A stretch of DNA of 64,000 nt from Zunongwangia endophytica. GTDB lineage: Bacteria > Bacteroidota > Bacteroidia > Flavobacteriales > Flavobacteriaceae. Below are positions 36,247 to 45,080 of this stretch, piece by piece. The translations under genes and the position numbers were made by a program. Each line of letters begins with the position of its first letter. Position 1 is the stretch's first letter. Where the stretch lies: NCBI RefSeq assembly GCF_030409505.1, contig NZ_JAUFPZ010000002.1, positions 496,001 to 560,000 of the forward strand, read 5' to 3'. The notes beneath the pieces were generated by a model. The model had not been told where the DNA came from and ran no database searches. It saw only the letters and a list, made by a program, of their open reading frames with translations.

Positions 36247-36284
36247 AGCGGTAGGAGTTCTTTGAGCTTCTACCGCTATTTTAT
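36247..36284 (+). terminator. Hairpin between susD2 and the alkaline phosphatase gene (terminator or attenuator)
   Basis: Stem AGCGGTAG (36247-36254) / CTACCGCT (36270-36277) with partial inner pairing, followed by attttat. The T tail is interrupted and the next gene begins 16 bp later, so partial read-through into the phosphatase genes is likely. Confidence 0.55.
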
Positions 36285-36292
36285 ATAAAGTT

Positions 36293-37411
36293 ATGAAGAG
36301 AGATTTCAAAAAAATACTGGTTTTTTCAGCAATATCAATAGCGATAGGCTGCGGAAAAACTTCCGAAGAAAAAACAACAGCAGCTACTAAAGAGTCGGAA
36401 GAAGAACCGCTAAATATCATTTTTATGGTAGGGGATGGAATGGGAATTCCGCAGGTTTCCAGTGCTTTTTATTTTGGTGAAGGGGAGCCTAATTTTAAAC
36501 AATTTGAAAATATTGGGTTAAGTCGCACATCCAGTACCAGCCATTTAATTACCGATTCTGCTGCCGGGGCTACGGCTTTTTCAACAGGAAAGAAAACGTA
36601 TAAAAGAGCAATCGGAGTGTCTTCAGATACGCTACCGCTTCCAACAATTTTAGAGCAGCTAAAAGATCGAGGATATCAAACCGGTTTGGTAAGTTTAACT
36701 TCCATTACGCATGCCACACCCGCTGCATTTTATGCGCATGTTGAAGATCGTGATATGCACGAGGAAATTGCAAAACAGCTTATAGATGCTGAAGTTGATT
36801 TTTTTGCCGGAGGAGGTAAAAAATACTTCAGAACTAGAGAAGATGGTATGAATCTTTTTGATAGCCTAAAAGCTAAAGAATATAAATTGGATACTTTAGA
36901 ATTAAGTAAACCAAACAATGATCGGCGTAACGCGTATGTTTTAACTGAAGAAGGTTTACCATCCAAACCTGAAGGTCGCAAAGACTTTCTTCAGCAAGCG
37001 TCCAAATTAGGATTAGATTATTTCGCGGCGAATAATAAACCATTTTTTATGATGATCGAAGGATCATATATCGATTGGGGAGGACACGCCAAAGATGATA
37101 ATATGATGATCCAGGAGGTTTTGGATTTCGATAAAACAATTGGAGTGGTATTAGATTTTGTAAAAGCACATCCAAATACATTAGTTGTAGTCACTGCAGA
37201 TCACGAAACAGGTGGTGTAAGTATCGGTAAAGCCTACGACGAGTCCGGGAAAGAAATTCCGCAGCAGGTTCAGGTTTATTTTAATACCGATCAACATAGT
37301 ACCGAGTTGATTCCTGTTTTTGCAAAAGGTAAAGGAGAAGAATTGTTTAGAGGGATTTATGAGAATAATGAAATCTATCACAAATTAATGCAAGCGATTG
37401 ATGAAAATTAA
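36293..37411 (+). CDS. Alkaline phosphatase (PhoA family), lipoprotein
   Basis: A 372-residue lipoprotein (lipobox AIGC, Cys20). PF00245 signatures are FMVGDGMGIPQ with metal-ligand Asp at about 47, catalytic serine in T-D88-S89-A-A-G-A-T-A-F, HATPAAFYAHVEDRD, MIEGSYIDWGGHAKDD and VVVTADHETGGV. The C-terminal DQHSTELIPVFAKG carries a further metal-ligand histidine. It is shorter than E. coli PhoA (about 450), within the range of small bacterial members. It releases phosphate from monoesters at the cell surface or in the periplasm. It overlaps the next gene by 11 bp, so translation is probably coupled. Confidence 0.94.
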   Translation: MKRDFKKILVFSAISIAIGCGKTSEEKTTAATKESEEEPLNIIFMVGDGMGIPQVSSAFYFGEGEPNFKQFENIGLSRTSSTSHLITDSAAGATAFSTGKKTYKRAIGVSSDTLPLPTILEQLKDRGYQTGLVSLTSITHATPAAFYAHVEDRDMHEEIAKQLIDAEVDFFAGGGKKYFRTREDGMNLFDSLKAKEYKLDTLELSKPNNDRRNAYVLTEEGLPSKPEGRKDFLQQASKLGLDYFAANNKPFFMMIEGSYIDWGGHAKDDNMMIQEVLDFDKTIGVVLDFVKAHPNTLVVVTADHETGGVSIGKAYDESGKEIPQQVQVYFNTDQHSTELIPVFAKGKGEELFRGIYENNEIYHKLMQAIDEN

Positions 37412-39179
37412 GCATTTTAAAAAACTAATATTCGTACTAATTTGTTCTTTTTTAAGCGGAATTTCAACAGCGCAAAGTAGTTATCAATTTCATTCTCATA
37501 ATGACTACGCTCAGGAATTTCCTTTTTGGAAGGCTTATATCCATGGAGCCTCTTCTATTGAAGCAGATGTTTTTCTGAAAGATGAAGAATTATTTGTTAC
37601 TCATACTGAAGAGGAAATAGAACCGAATCTTACGCTAGAGAATCTCTATTTGAAACCACTTTCTGAATTAGCGAAAAGTGGAAAATTAAGGAAAACCCAG
37701 TTATTGATCGATTTAAAATCTTCAGCCCAGCCTACTTTAAAGGTGCTGATGAAACTTTTAAAAAACTATCCTGAATTAACCAAAATCGATAATTTAAGCT
37801 TCGTTATTTCAGGCAATCGACCGGGGAATTCTGAATATAAAAACTATCCCGATTTTATTCAATTTGACCATCAGGATGTTTCAAATTTAGATGAAGCCGA
37901 TTTAAGTAAAATTGCTCTAATTAGTAAAAGCTTCAAAGAGTATTCGGTTTGGAATGGTTTAGGAAGAATTACGGCTCCAGAGCTTCAGAAAGTTGAAGAA
38001 GTGATAAAAAAGGCTCACGATGCGGGAAAGCCTTTTCGTTTTTGGGGAGCTCCAGACACTAAAACAGCGTGGAGTAGATTTGCAGCAATGGGCGTTGATT
38101 TTATCAATACCGATAAACCGGCAGAAGCTTCAGCCTATTTGGAAAGTCTTGATAATAGAAATGTTGAGCTGAAAGATCCAATTTCAGTGTATCATCCAAA
38201 ATTCAATTTTGATAAAAATTCAACGCCAAAGAATATTATTTTGATGATTGGGGATGGGAATGGTTTAAGCCAAATTTCTTCAGCAATGATTGCGAACAGG
38301 GGAGAATTAACGCTTACACAATTACAGAATCTAGGCTTTGTAAAAACATCAAGTTTTGATGATTTGGTAACCGATTCGGCTGCTGGCGGAACTGCTATGG
38401 CAACTGGAGAAAAGACGAATAATCGTGCGATCGGCACCGATGCTGAAGGAAAAGATTTAGTAGCTATAACCGAGATTCTAAATGAAAAAGGATATTTAAA
38501 TGGCATTTTAACGACCGATTATATTACAGGAGCAACGCCATCATCCTTCTATGCCCATGTTGTAGAACGTGATGATAGCAATGCGATATTAGAAGATCTT
38601 AAAACCAGTAATATTGATTTTTTCGTAGCTGCCGGATCGAGCGACTTCAATAAAATTCAAGATGAATTTGTACAAAAAGAGCTAAGTGAATTTAACGATT
38701 TTGAAGATAGAACTTCTGTTTTTCTTTCCGAAGAAAGTTTAGGTGGTGTTGAGGATCGTGGGAATCAGTTTCCAACGTATGTTCAAAAAGTACTTCAGAA
38801 TTTAGAAAATCAAGAAAAACCTTATTTTTTAATGATTGAAGGCGCTAAGATCGATAAAAATGGACACACCAATAATGCAAGCGGAATTGTACAAGAAATA
38901 CTAGATTTTGATAAGACCATTGCTGAGGTTCTAAAAGTAGCCGATAAGAATGAAAATACGTTGGTGGTTATTACTGCCGATCATGAAACTTCAGGTTTTG
39001 GCATTATGCAAGGCAATCTTGAAGATGGGAAATTGGAAGGCGGTTTTTTAACGAACGATCATACTGCGGTAATGGTTCCGTTATTTTCTTATGGACCTAA
39101 AGCAGAACTTTTCAACGGTGTTTATGAAAATACTGAAATTTTCCATAGAATTTTAGAAGCATTGAATATGGAGAAATAG
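37401..39179 (+). CDS. Fusion: phosphodiesterase-like (PLC/GDPD-type) domain plus alkaline phosphatase
   Basis: A 592-residue protein with a signal peptide ending at STAQ (about 25). Residues about 30-250 form a PLC-like phosphodiesterase TIM-barrel: FHSHNDYAQEFPFW, SSIEADVFLKDEELFVTH, LLIDLKSS, and MGVDFINTDKPAEA, a GDPD-like end. Residues about 275-592 are a complete PhoA-type phosphatase: IILMIGDGNGLSQ, catalytic Ser in T-D-S-A-A-G-G-T-A-M (Ser about 325), MIEGAKIDKNGH, VVITADHETSGF and NDHTAVMVPLFSYG. One polypeptide could therefore open a phosphodiester and then release the phosphate. Start is ATG 37401, with 11 bp overlap with the previous phosphatase; the TTG at 37398 is less likely. 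The N-terminal domain is divergent and may be inactive. Confidence 0.9.
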   Translation: MKIKHFKKLIFVLICSFLSGISTAQSSYQFHSHNDYAQEFPFWKAYIHGASSIEADVFLKDEELFVTHTEEEIEPNLTLENLYLKPLSELAKSGKLRKTQLLIDLKSSAQPTLKVLMKLLKNYPELTKIDNLSFVISGNRPGNSEYKNYPDFIQFDHQDVSNLDEADLSKIALISKSFKEYSVWNGLGRITAPELQKVEEVIKKAHDAGKPFRFWGAPDTKTAWSRFAAMGVDFINTDKPAEASAYLESLDNRNVELKDPISVYHPKFNFDKNSTPKNIILMIGDGNGLSQISSAMIANRGELTLTQLQNLGFVKTSSFDDLVTDSAAGGTAMATGEKTNNRAIGTDAEGKDLVAITEILNEKGYLNGILTTDYITGATPSSFYAHVVERDDSNAILEDLKTSNIDFFVAAGSSDFNKIQDEFVQKELSEFNDFEDRTSVFLSEESLGGVEDRGNQFPTYVQKVLQNLENQEKPYFLMIEGAKIDKNGHTNNASGIVQEILDFDKTIAEVLKVADKNENTLVVITADHETSGFGIMQGNLEDGKLEGGFLTNDHTAVMVPLFSYGPKAELFNGVYENTEIFHRILEALNMEK

Positions 39180-39198
39180 GATAGTTGAAACCCTGAAC

Positions 39199-39330
39199 TC
39201 AGTTTTGTTGTTTTTTGTAACTTTTTTCAGAATAAAAATAAAGCTGAGTTCGGTTTCTTACTCCATAATCGAGATTAAATGCTGCGAGATCTGCCTTGAA
39301 ATAAAGCGGATTTTCAAAGCAATAATTCAT
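39199..39330 (-). pseudogene. Protein-like remnant or tiny ORF (43 codons) downstream of the broken lipoprotein
   Basis: The minus strand of 39199-39360 holds one open frame that reads like real protein (PMNYCFENPLYFKADLAAF, then NLDYGVRNRTQLYFYSEK). It has an ATG at 39330 and stops at 39199, but it has no start signal or partner upstream. It lies in a different frame from the adjacent lipoprotein gene. It could be the end of a decayed gene or part of a repeated intergenic element; I cannot name it. Confidence 0.3.
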
Positions 39331-39361
39331 CGGCTGGCCCTGACGTGGTTTGCTTAAAAGG

Positions 39362-39912
39362 TTAATCCAATATTACCAATTTCGTATTTTCCTCAAAAAT
39401 ACCTTCATCGCTTATTCTTCCGGTCACCCGAAATTGCAAGGTATCATAAGATGGAATTTCTGAAAACTTAAGACTAAGCGATATAAATTTCTGTTCGTTT
39501 AAGTCTTCTATAGGCGAGGTTTCTCCCATATGATCAAGGAACAGAAGCATTTCGTTTACGTTGCTGCCTGCAGGATAGTTTTCATTAAAATCGTATACCG
39601 TAAAGATGTTTACAGAATCTATTTGGTTAGTTTGAACATATTCATTTGGATCACTCCTTCCGTAGGTCGGTAGATCTGATAGAAAAGCACTAAAATAGAT
39701 CCGTTTATCCATGGTTGAATCTGGAGCTATAGAAATGCCTAATTCTTCTCGATTAAACTCATCTAAATATGGATAAATTCCATTTTCCTGAAAAGAGAAA
39801 AGTAAAGGTCTTGCACTTTTAATGGTAGATACGTAATACTGCGATCATCCGGGCAGCCGGTTAATAGAAAACAGGAAATAATTAATAAACCAATTGAAAG
39901 TTTCTTTTTCAT
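39362..39912 (-). pseudogene. Lipoprotein gene split by a frameshift
   Basis: ATG 39912 begins a good lipoprotein signal (MKKKLSIGLLIISCFLLTGC) followed by PDDRS, but that frame hits a stop in the next roughly 80 bases. From about 39845 a second frame is open and reads naturally (SARPLLFSFQENGIYPYLDEF ... YFSAFLSDLPTYG ... ENTKLVILD) to the stop at 39362. The two frames together would give a lipoprotein of about 180 residues. A 1-base loss or 2-base gain between about 39790 and 39845 explains the break; a sequencing error is possible. It lies 26 bp downstream of the metallophosphoesterase and was probably in its operon. The product family is not recognised. Confidence 0.7.
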
Positions 39913-39938
39913 TTTTAAACCTGAAGTGTAAGTGTAAA

Positions 39939-41696
39939 TTACTCTAATTCCTGAATATCACCCGTTTTCAAGTCAACTTTAAAATGGGTAGCAGGTAAAC
40001 CATTAATAAATTTATCAAAAATCAGTAAAAACTGATGTAGTTTTTGCTCATTTTTATTTTGGAAATCCTTCTTAGTTTTTGCTGCAGCTATAATCTTTTT
40101 GTAGGCTGCTAATCTTTTTTCAGGAATATCTTTAAAAGCTAATTTATCGGCGTTTCTGATCTTATAGAAATCCAAAATCATATCATAAGCTTTCCAATCT
40201 GAAAAATCTTGCGGAATTTGAGCATTGTTGGAAACAACCTTAAATAATTCTTTACCGGTAAGATTGGAAAGATAAGTTTCAAATTCAACATTCCAGTCAT
40301 TTGGTAGAAATCTTAATTTTACCAGATTTTCCAGATGATATTCGGTAAAATCATGATAGTTTTGGCTTTTTAAAATAGCATCATCCCAAGTGTCTAAGTT
40401 ATTATTCTTTAGATATTCAAGTTCTTTTTTATAGAGCGGAAATAACTCATTAAACCTTGGAACTTCGGAAATTGAGACAGTTTCAACTTCAGCAAAATCG
40501 TCTTCTAGGTTCAAAATTTTATAACCAGGAATATAAGCGGCTAGGGAAGGAGTTTGAATATTTATAAGAAAATCTCCATTTTCATATTCTCGCTTTCCGG
40601 TATCGTTAATATGCATGTGTCCCGCAAAATGAAGTTTTATTCCGGCTTCTGCTAGTGTTTTAGCAATACGTTCTTTAGGCACTCGTTCTAATTGCCATTT
40701 ATTTTTTCCCAGAAATTCATCTAATAGCGAAGAGGCATCTTCATTAAAATCTATCGAGGGATAATGGCTAAATGCAACGAGTCTTTTGTTTAGTTTTTTA
40801 GCATTTTCTGCAACCGTTTTTATCCATTTAAAAAGATGCTTTTTATGAGCGATGGTTTGGTTATATCCTATACTTGCACTACTAAGACTGCCATTTTCCT
40901 GCGGTACGTAAGAGTTTCCGTCTATTGCCAAAAGCCATAAACCTTCCTTAGGTTCGACTACGTAGGAGGCATCGGGGATAGAAAGTGAATCATTTATTTT
41001 ATAGGTTCTTTCTGAAATTTGAGAAGCCATTTTAGCTTTTTCAAAAGTGTAATTTTGAGGATTATAAGTAGAGAAAGCAGTTTCCCAATATTCGTAATTT
41101 TTCTTCGGAAAAAAACCAAAATCAGCTAAAGCATTCAGTATAAAATTATATCCCGCTTTTTCCAATTTGGGTTCTATAATAGCATCATGCTCATCTGGTT
41201 TTGATTGATATAAATTAGCTTCGCTAAAAATCGGCTGATTGCTACCGTCTTTGGCTAAAAAATCCTTTTTACCTGCCGCAATAGTATAGGGACGCACCGG
41301 ATCATGATTTCCTGTGGTTATAAAAAACGAAATGTCATATTGATCTACGTAAGATTTTAAAATTTCAGCAAGACCATTAATATTAATGGGTTGTCCATCG
41401 TCGGTATAATCGCCTGGAAAAGCAACTAATTTTATCCCGCGAGCTGCAATATCATCTAACACAGCTTTCAGTACAAAATAATTTTCATTAAAAAGTCTCG
41501 TTGAATGCAACTGCGCACTCATGCTTCTTATTTTAGCTTTATTAGTAATACCATCAATTTCGAGTCCGTTGAAATTTTCGTAATCCGCATAAATATCAAG
41601 CAGGTGAATATCGGCGACAAAAGCAATTTTATCTGGTGTTTGCTGCGCAGGCATGGTCAATGACATTAAAATCAATATTAGCGAAATTCGCTTCAT
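39939..41696 (-). CDS. Secreted calcineurin-like metallophosphoesterase
   Basis: A 585-residue protein with a signal peptide ending near PAQQ. All dinuclear-metal motifs are present: FVADIHLLD (D-x-H), FPGDYTDD (GD), TTGNHDP (GNHD) at about 130, FSHYPSID, and FAGHMHIND (GHxH) at about 360. The C-terminal 200 residues are helical and specific to this subfamily. It probably hydrolyses a phosphomonoester or diester in the periplasm, next to the alkaline phosphatases that converge on it. It is upstream of and probably co-transcribed with the frameshifted lipoprotein. Confidence 0.9.
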   Translation of the reverse strand: MKRISLILILMSLTMPAQQTPDKIAFVADIHLLDIYADYENFNGLEIDGITNKAKIRSMSAQLHSTRLFNENYFVLKAVLDDIAARGIKLVAFPGDYTDDGQPININGLAEILKSYVDQYDISFFITTGNHDPVRPYTIAAGKKDFLAKDGSNQPIFSEANLYQSKPDEHDAIIEPKLEKAGYNFILNALADFGFFPKKNYEYWETAFSTYNPQNYTFEKAKMASQISERTYKINDSLSIPDASYVVEPKEGLWLLAIDGNSYVPQENGSLSSASIGYNQTIAHKKHLFKWIKTVAENAKKLNKRLVAFSHYPSIDFNEDASSLLDEFLGKNKWQLERVPKERIAKTLAEAGIKLHFAGHMHINDTGKREYENGDFLINIQTPSLAAYIPGYKILNLEDDFAEVETVSISEVPRFNELFPLYKKELEYLKNNNLDTWDDAILKSQNYHDFTEYHLENLVKLRFLPNDWNVEFETYLSNLTGKELFKVVSNNAQIPQDFSDWKAYDMILDFYKIRNADKLAFKDIPEKRLAAYKKIIAAAKTKKDFQNKNEQKLHQFLLIFDKFINGLPATHFKVDLKTGDIQELE

Positions 41697-41770
41697 TTTT
41701 AATGAATTTTAATGCGATGATACAATCAAAAGATCATTTCGATATTATCTTTAAGTTAATTTGATTGATT

Positions 41771-42847
41771 TTAGTAAACTTCCGCATTTTCCTCTACCAG
41801 CGCTTCGTAAAATTCAACGTAATTATCAATCATGTTATCGATATTACAATGTTGTTCTGCGTGTTTTCTACATGCTTTACGATCAAATCTTTCAATATTT
41901 TTAAGAGCTTCAGCCATTCCGGTTGTATCTAGAGGATCAAAAATTTGCCCAACTTCATCAGTTATAATTTCTGGAGCAACGCCTTTATCCCAACTAAGGA
42001 CAGGTGTTCCTGAAGCCAGACTTTCTGAAATCCCCAAAGCTGATGGTTCTTCCCATACACTGGTAAATAATAGCGCCATTGAATTTCTTAGGAGGCGATT
42101 TATCTGTGTTTTGTCCTGTTCACCAACATAAGAAACTAATGGGTTTTTTAGCAGAGGAGCTACAAAGCGCTCAAAGTATTCGCTGTTCTTACCTCTACCC
42201 GCAAGAATTATTGGTTTGTTAGCTTTAATGGCAACTTCGATAGCTAAATGAGGTGCTTTTTCTTTGCACATAGAACCGTACCACATACAGTACTGATTAT
42301 CTTTTTCAAAATTTGGCTCCCAATCATCAAGATCGATAGCATTCCTAATTACTTTAGGAAAGTTTAAAAATTTTGAATATTGATCTCTTAAGGATTCACT
42401 TACTACTACAAATTCCTGGTCGAGATCTTTTTTTACATAATCTAATGCAAATTTAATCTCAGGAAAAGCCATCGTATGTAACGTGGTTACAAACTTAGTT
42501 TTCAGTTTATTTCCTAAAATGATGGGAAGGTAATGTAGGGTTTGGTTATGTACTATATCGTATTCGTAACGCTCTAAATCTTGGAAAATTTCAGCATAAA
42601 TAACCGCATTTTTTATTTGGGATGGATTGTTTTTTTCAGGATAGCTACACGATAGAGAACTGTCTTCAGCGAAGTGATGATCTAAGTTTTGTAAATTTTC
42701 GCTTTGTGAGCCCGACTTCGCATAAACGTCGACTTCTATACCTTTATCTGCTAGTTTCTGCACCATTTTGTGAGTAATCATGGCAAGGCCGCCTGCATAT
42801 GGTTTCTTTAAAGGATGGCGATGATCGGCTATTATGGCTACTTTCAT
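41771..42847 (-). CDS. Glycosyltransferase family 4 protein
   Basis: A 358-residue GT-B glycosyltransferase. It begins MKVAIIADHRHPLKKPYAGGLAMITHKMVQKLADKG (given here as MKVAIIADHRHPLKK and YAGGLAMITHKMV), typical of the N-terminal acceptor domain. The donor-binding C-terminal domain has MWYGSMCKEKAPHLAIE, IILAGRG, and the E-x7-E motif region EEPSALGISESLASGTPVLS. Start moved to ATG 42847; 28 extra codons upstream do not look like this family. Substrate unknown. Single gene, divergent from the AraC regulator. Confidence 0.9.
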   Translation of the reverse strand: MKVAIIADHRHPLKKPYAGGLAMITHKMVQKLADKGIEVDVYAKSGSQSENLQNLDHHFAEDSSLSCSYPEKNNPSQIKNAVIYAEIFQDLERYEYDIVHNQTLHYLPIILGNKLKTKFVTTLHTMAFPEIKFALDYVKKDLDQEFVVVSESLRDQYSKFLNFPKVIRNAIDLDDWEPNFEKDNQYCMWYGSMCKEKAPHLAIEVAIKANKPIILAGRGKNSEYFERFVAPLLKNPLVSYVGEQDKTQINRLLRNSMALLFTSVWEEPSALGISESLASGTPVLSWDKGVAPEIITDEVGQIFDPLDTTGMAEALKNIERFDRKACRKHAEQHCNIDNMIDNYVEFYEALVEENAEVY

Positions 42848-43142
42848 AATTGGTAAGTTTTGGTTGGTAATTGAGTATATCCAGTAAGCGCTAAGATTAT
42901 GATTATAATATAATCTATCGCCTCTGGACAAAATTTTCTAGCTATCAATAAAATTGAGAAGAAAACTTTACTGTAAGTTCCTAAAAATTAGACGCGATTA
43001 TGTGCTCTATTGCTAAGAGTATGGTAACAAAAGGTATTTTTAATAATATTTTAACGGAATATTTAAACGTAACGATGTAAATTTTTAGAACAATTGAAAA
43101 AAAATGATGTTTTTTAATCAGTTTTAAAAATCAAGCATAGCA
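42848..43142. other. Divergent intergenic region between glycosyltransferase and AraC genes
   Basis: 295 bp, AT-rich. GTAACAAAAGGTA at 43024-43036 resembles one and a half arms of the GTAAC-N4-GTTAC operator seen at 52177 and 62204, but the right arm is imperfect and no TAnnTTTG follows. No other named element. Confidence 0.35.
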
Positions 43143-44165
43143 ATGAATACGTATCATTTAAAATTGAATGATGTCGAAGATTTTGTACCGCAGCTTGCAG
43201 ATAAGCTGGGAATAGGATTTAAGAATAAATTAGGAGAATTTTCGGTAAGTATACCTTCCGATTATGGGAGTGGTAAAGTTAGCTGTATAAATTTCCCTAA
43301 CGGTATCGGATTATATACTCTAAATGTAAAATTTTTAGAAGATACCTGTATTAAGATAAATCATCCCGATGTGTGTCCTATTCGATTTATATATTGTGTT
43401 AATGGTGAGCTGGATGCTTATTTTAAAGAAGATAATGGATGTGTGCTTAAAAGTCACCAGCATTTAATTGCTGCAACTACTTCTACCGGGATACAATGTC
43501 TTAAATTTAAAGGAGGCGATAGTGTCTTAGTCTGTTATTTAGAAATTAATCGTTTATCTTTTAAAAATTACCTTTCTTTTGATCTTAACGAAATCGGAGA
43601 AAAGTACTTTAAGCTTTTTGGGGATATTGAAGGCGATAATGAAATTTTCCAGACCGGTAGTTATGGTCTTCGTACGTTAGATACTATTAGAGAAATTGAA
43701 AATTGTAGCCTGGAAGGTTTTCCAAGAATAAATTATTTAGGCGGTAAAGCTCTAGAAATACTTTCTCATATGCTCATGCAGTTTAGAGAAGGATCACAGG
43801 AGCAAGAACCACGGTTAAAAAAGCGCGACCTTAAAGCTATCGAGAGAGCAGTTACTCATATTAATGAAAATATTTCTAATACCGGCACGGTACAGGAATT
43901 AGCGAAAGTGAGCGGCGTAAATGTGAATAAGTTGCAAGATGGTTTTCAAGAAGTTTATGGGAAAACAGTTAATTCGTATATTAGGGATGTACGCTTAACA
44001 AGAGCTATGAATTTGCTTTTAAGCGGCGAAAAAGGAGTAGGGGAAGTAGTTTACGAATTAGGCTTATCCAGCCGTAGTTACTTCTCGAAGATTTTTAAAA
44101 GACGCTACGGAATTTTGCCTAAAGATGTATTAAATAATAAGAATTTAACCGAAGCTTCGGAATAA
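43143..44165 (+). CDS. AraC-family transcriptional regulator
   Basis: A 340-residue protein. The N-terminal sensory part (1-230) is cupin-like in pattern but not assignable to a ligand. The C-terminal AraC double helix-turn-helix lies at about 235-332 (VQELAKVSGVNVNKLQDGF, then LSSRSYFSKIFKRRYGILPKD). No signal peptide. Followed 63 bp later by a universal stress protein in the same direction, which it may control. No nutrient genes adjoin it. Confidence 0.92.
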   Translation: MNTYHLKLNDVEDFVPQLADKLGIGFKNKLGEFSVSIPSDYGSGKVSCINFPNGIGLYTLNVKFLEDTCIKINHPDVCPIRFIYCVNGELDAYFKEDNGCVLKSHQHLIAATTSTGIQCLKFKGGDSVLVCYLEINRLSFKNYLSFDLNEIGEKYFKLFGDIEGDNEIFQTGSYGLRTLDTIREIENCSLEGFPRINYLGGKALEILSHMLMQFREGSQEQEPRLKKRDLKAIERAVTHINENISNTGTVQELAKVSGVNVNKLQDGFQEVYGKTVNSYIRDVRLTRAMNLLLSGEKGVGEVVYELGLSSRSYFSKIFKRRYGILPKDVLNNKNLTEASE

Positions 44166-44228
44166 TAAATTGTAAGGAATGTAGTTATGGAATTCTTATT
44201 TGTAAATTGGTCATAAAAATCAGAATTT

Positions 44229-45080
44229 ATGGAGAAGCAAATTTTGGTGCCTACCAATTTTTCAAAACATGCTTGGAATGCTTTAGTTTTTGGTCTTAAA
44301 TTATATAAAAAAATACCTTGTAAATTCATTTTACTGAATGTTTACGAGGATAGTCACGGTTTAGGTGATAGGATTGTAGGTGTGAAATCTGAAGATGATG
44401 CAAATACAAAAGAAACATCTAAAAGTGGTTTAGACCGAATTATGCAGGGATTAAGTTTTAGAAAAGAAAATCCTAACCATGAATTTGAAATTTTATCTTT
44501 AGAAGGTGATTTGGATGATGCGGTACAGGAAATTGTCAATACTCGAGCGATAGACCTTATTCTTTTGGGTGCCGAAGGTGCCAATGTAAATATTCATAGT
44601 TCGTACAAATCAAAATTGTCTAAACTGGCTAACAGCATACAAAATTGTGCTATGCTTTTTATTCCTGAAGAGATTGAACTTACAGCCCAACCTTTAAATG
44701 AAATTGTTTTTCCTACAACACTTCGATATCCATTTAAAGAACGAGAATTAGATCCATTAAAGGATCTGGCTTCAAATTCTGGATCTCCTATAAGAATTTT
44801 GTATATCGATAGTGACAGTAAAGGGCTTAGTGAGGATCAGCAAGCGCTTCAATCTAATTTCGAAGGACATCTTACAACAATTAAGCATTCTTTTCACAGG
44901 CTTACCAAAACAACTCCGTCAACCGGAATTCATTTATTTATCGAAAGTCGTCAAAGTACGATGCTAGCATTGTATAAAAGAAAACAGGGATTTTTCTCTA
45001 AACTTTTCTCGCAATCTAAAGTCGATGATATTGAGTTCGATCCAAATGTCCCTGTTTTATTATTAAAAGAACTTAGTTAA
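44229..45080 (+). CDS. Universal stress protein, tandem-domain
   Basis: A 283-residue protein beginning with the Usp start pattern KQILVPTNFSKHAWNALVFGLKL. LDDAVQEIVNTRAIDLILLGAEG follows at about 98-120 and closes the first domain. Residues about 150-283 form a second, more divergent copy (EIVFPTTLRYPFKERELDPLKDLA). The ATP-binding G-x2-G-x9-G-S pattern is degenerate, so it may be of the non-ATP-binding type. Cytoplasmic. Ends one base before the convergent tenA stop. Confidence 0.85.
   Translation: MEKQILVPTNFSKHAWNALVFGLKLYKKIPCKFILLNVYEDSHGLGDRIVGVKSEDDANTKETSKSGLDRIMQGLSFRKENPNHEFEILSLEGDLDDAVQEIVNTRAIDLILLGAEGANVNIHSSYKSKLSKLANSIQNCAMLFIPEEIELTAQPLNEIVFPTTLRYPFKERELDPLKDLASNSGSPIRILYIDSDSKGLSEDQQALQSNFEGHLTTIKHSFHRLTKTTPSTGIHLFIESRQSTMLALYKRKQGFFSKLFSQSKVDDIEFDPNVPVLLLKELS

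Noticed and set aside
43024..43036. Possible third Crp/Fnr operator GTAACAAAAGGTA before the AraC gene
   Set aside because: The right arm is GGTAT instead of GTTAC, and at the matching distance the sequence is TATTTAAA, not TAnnTTTG.
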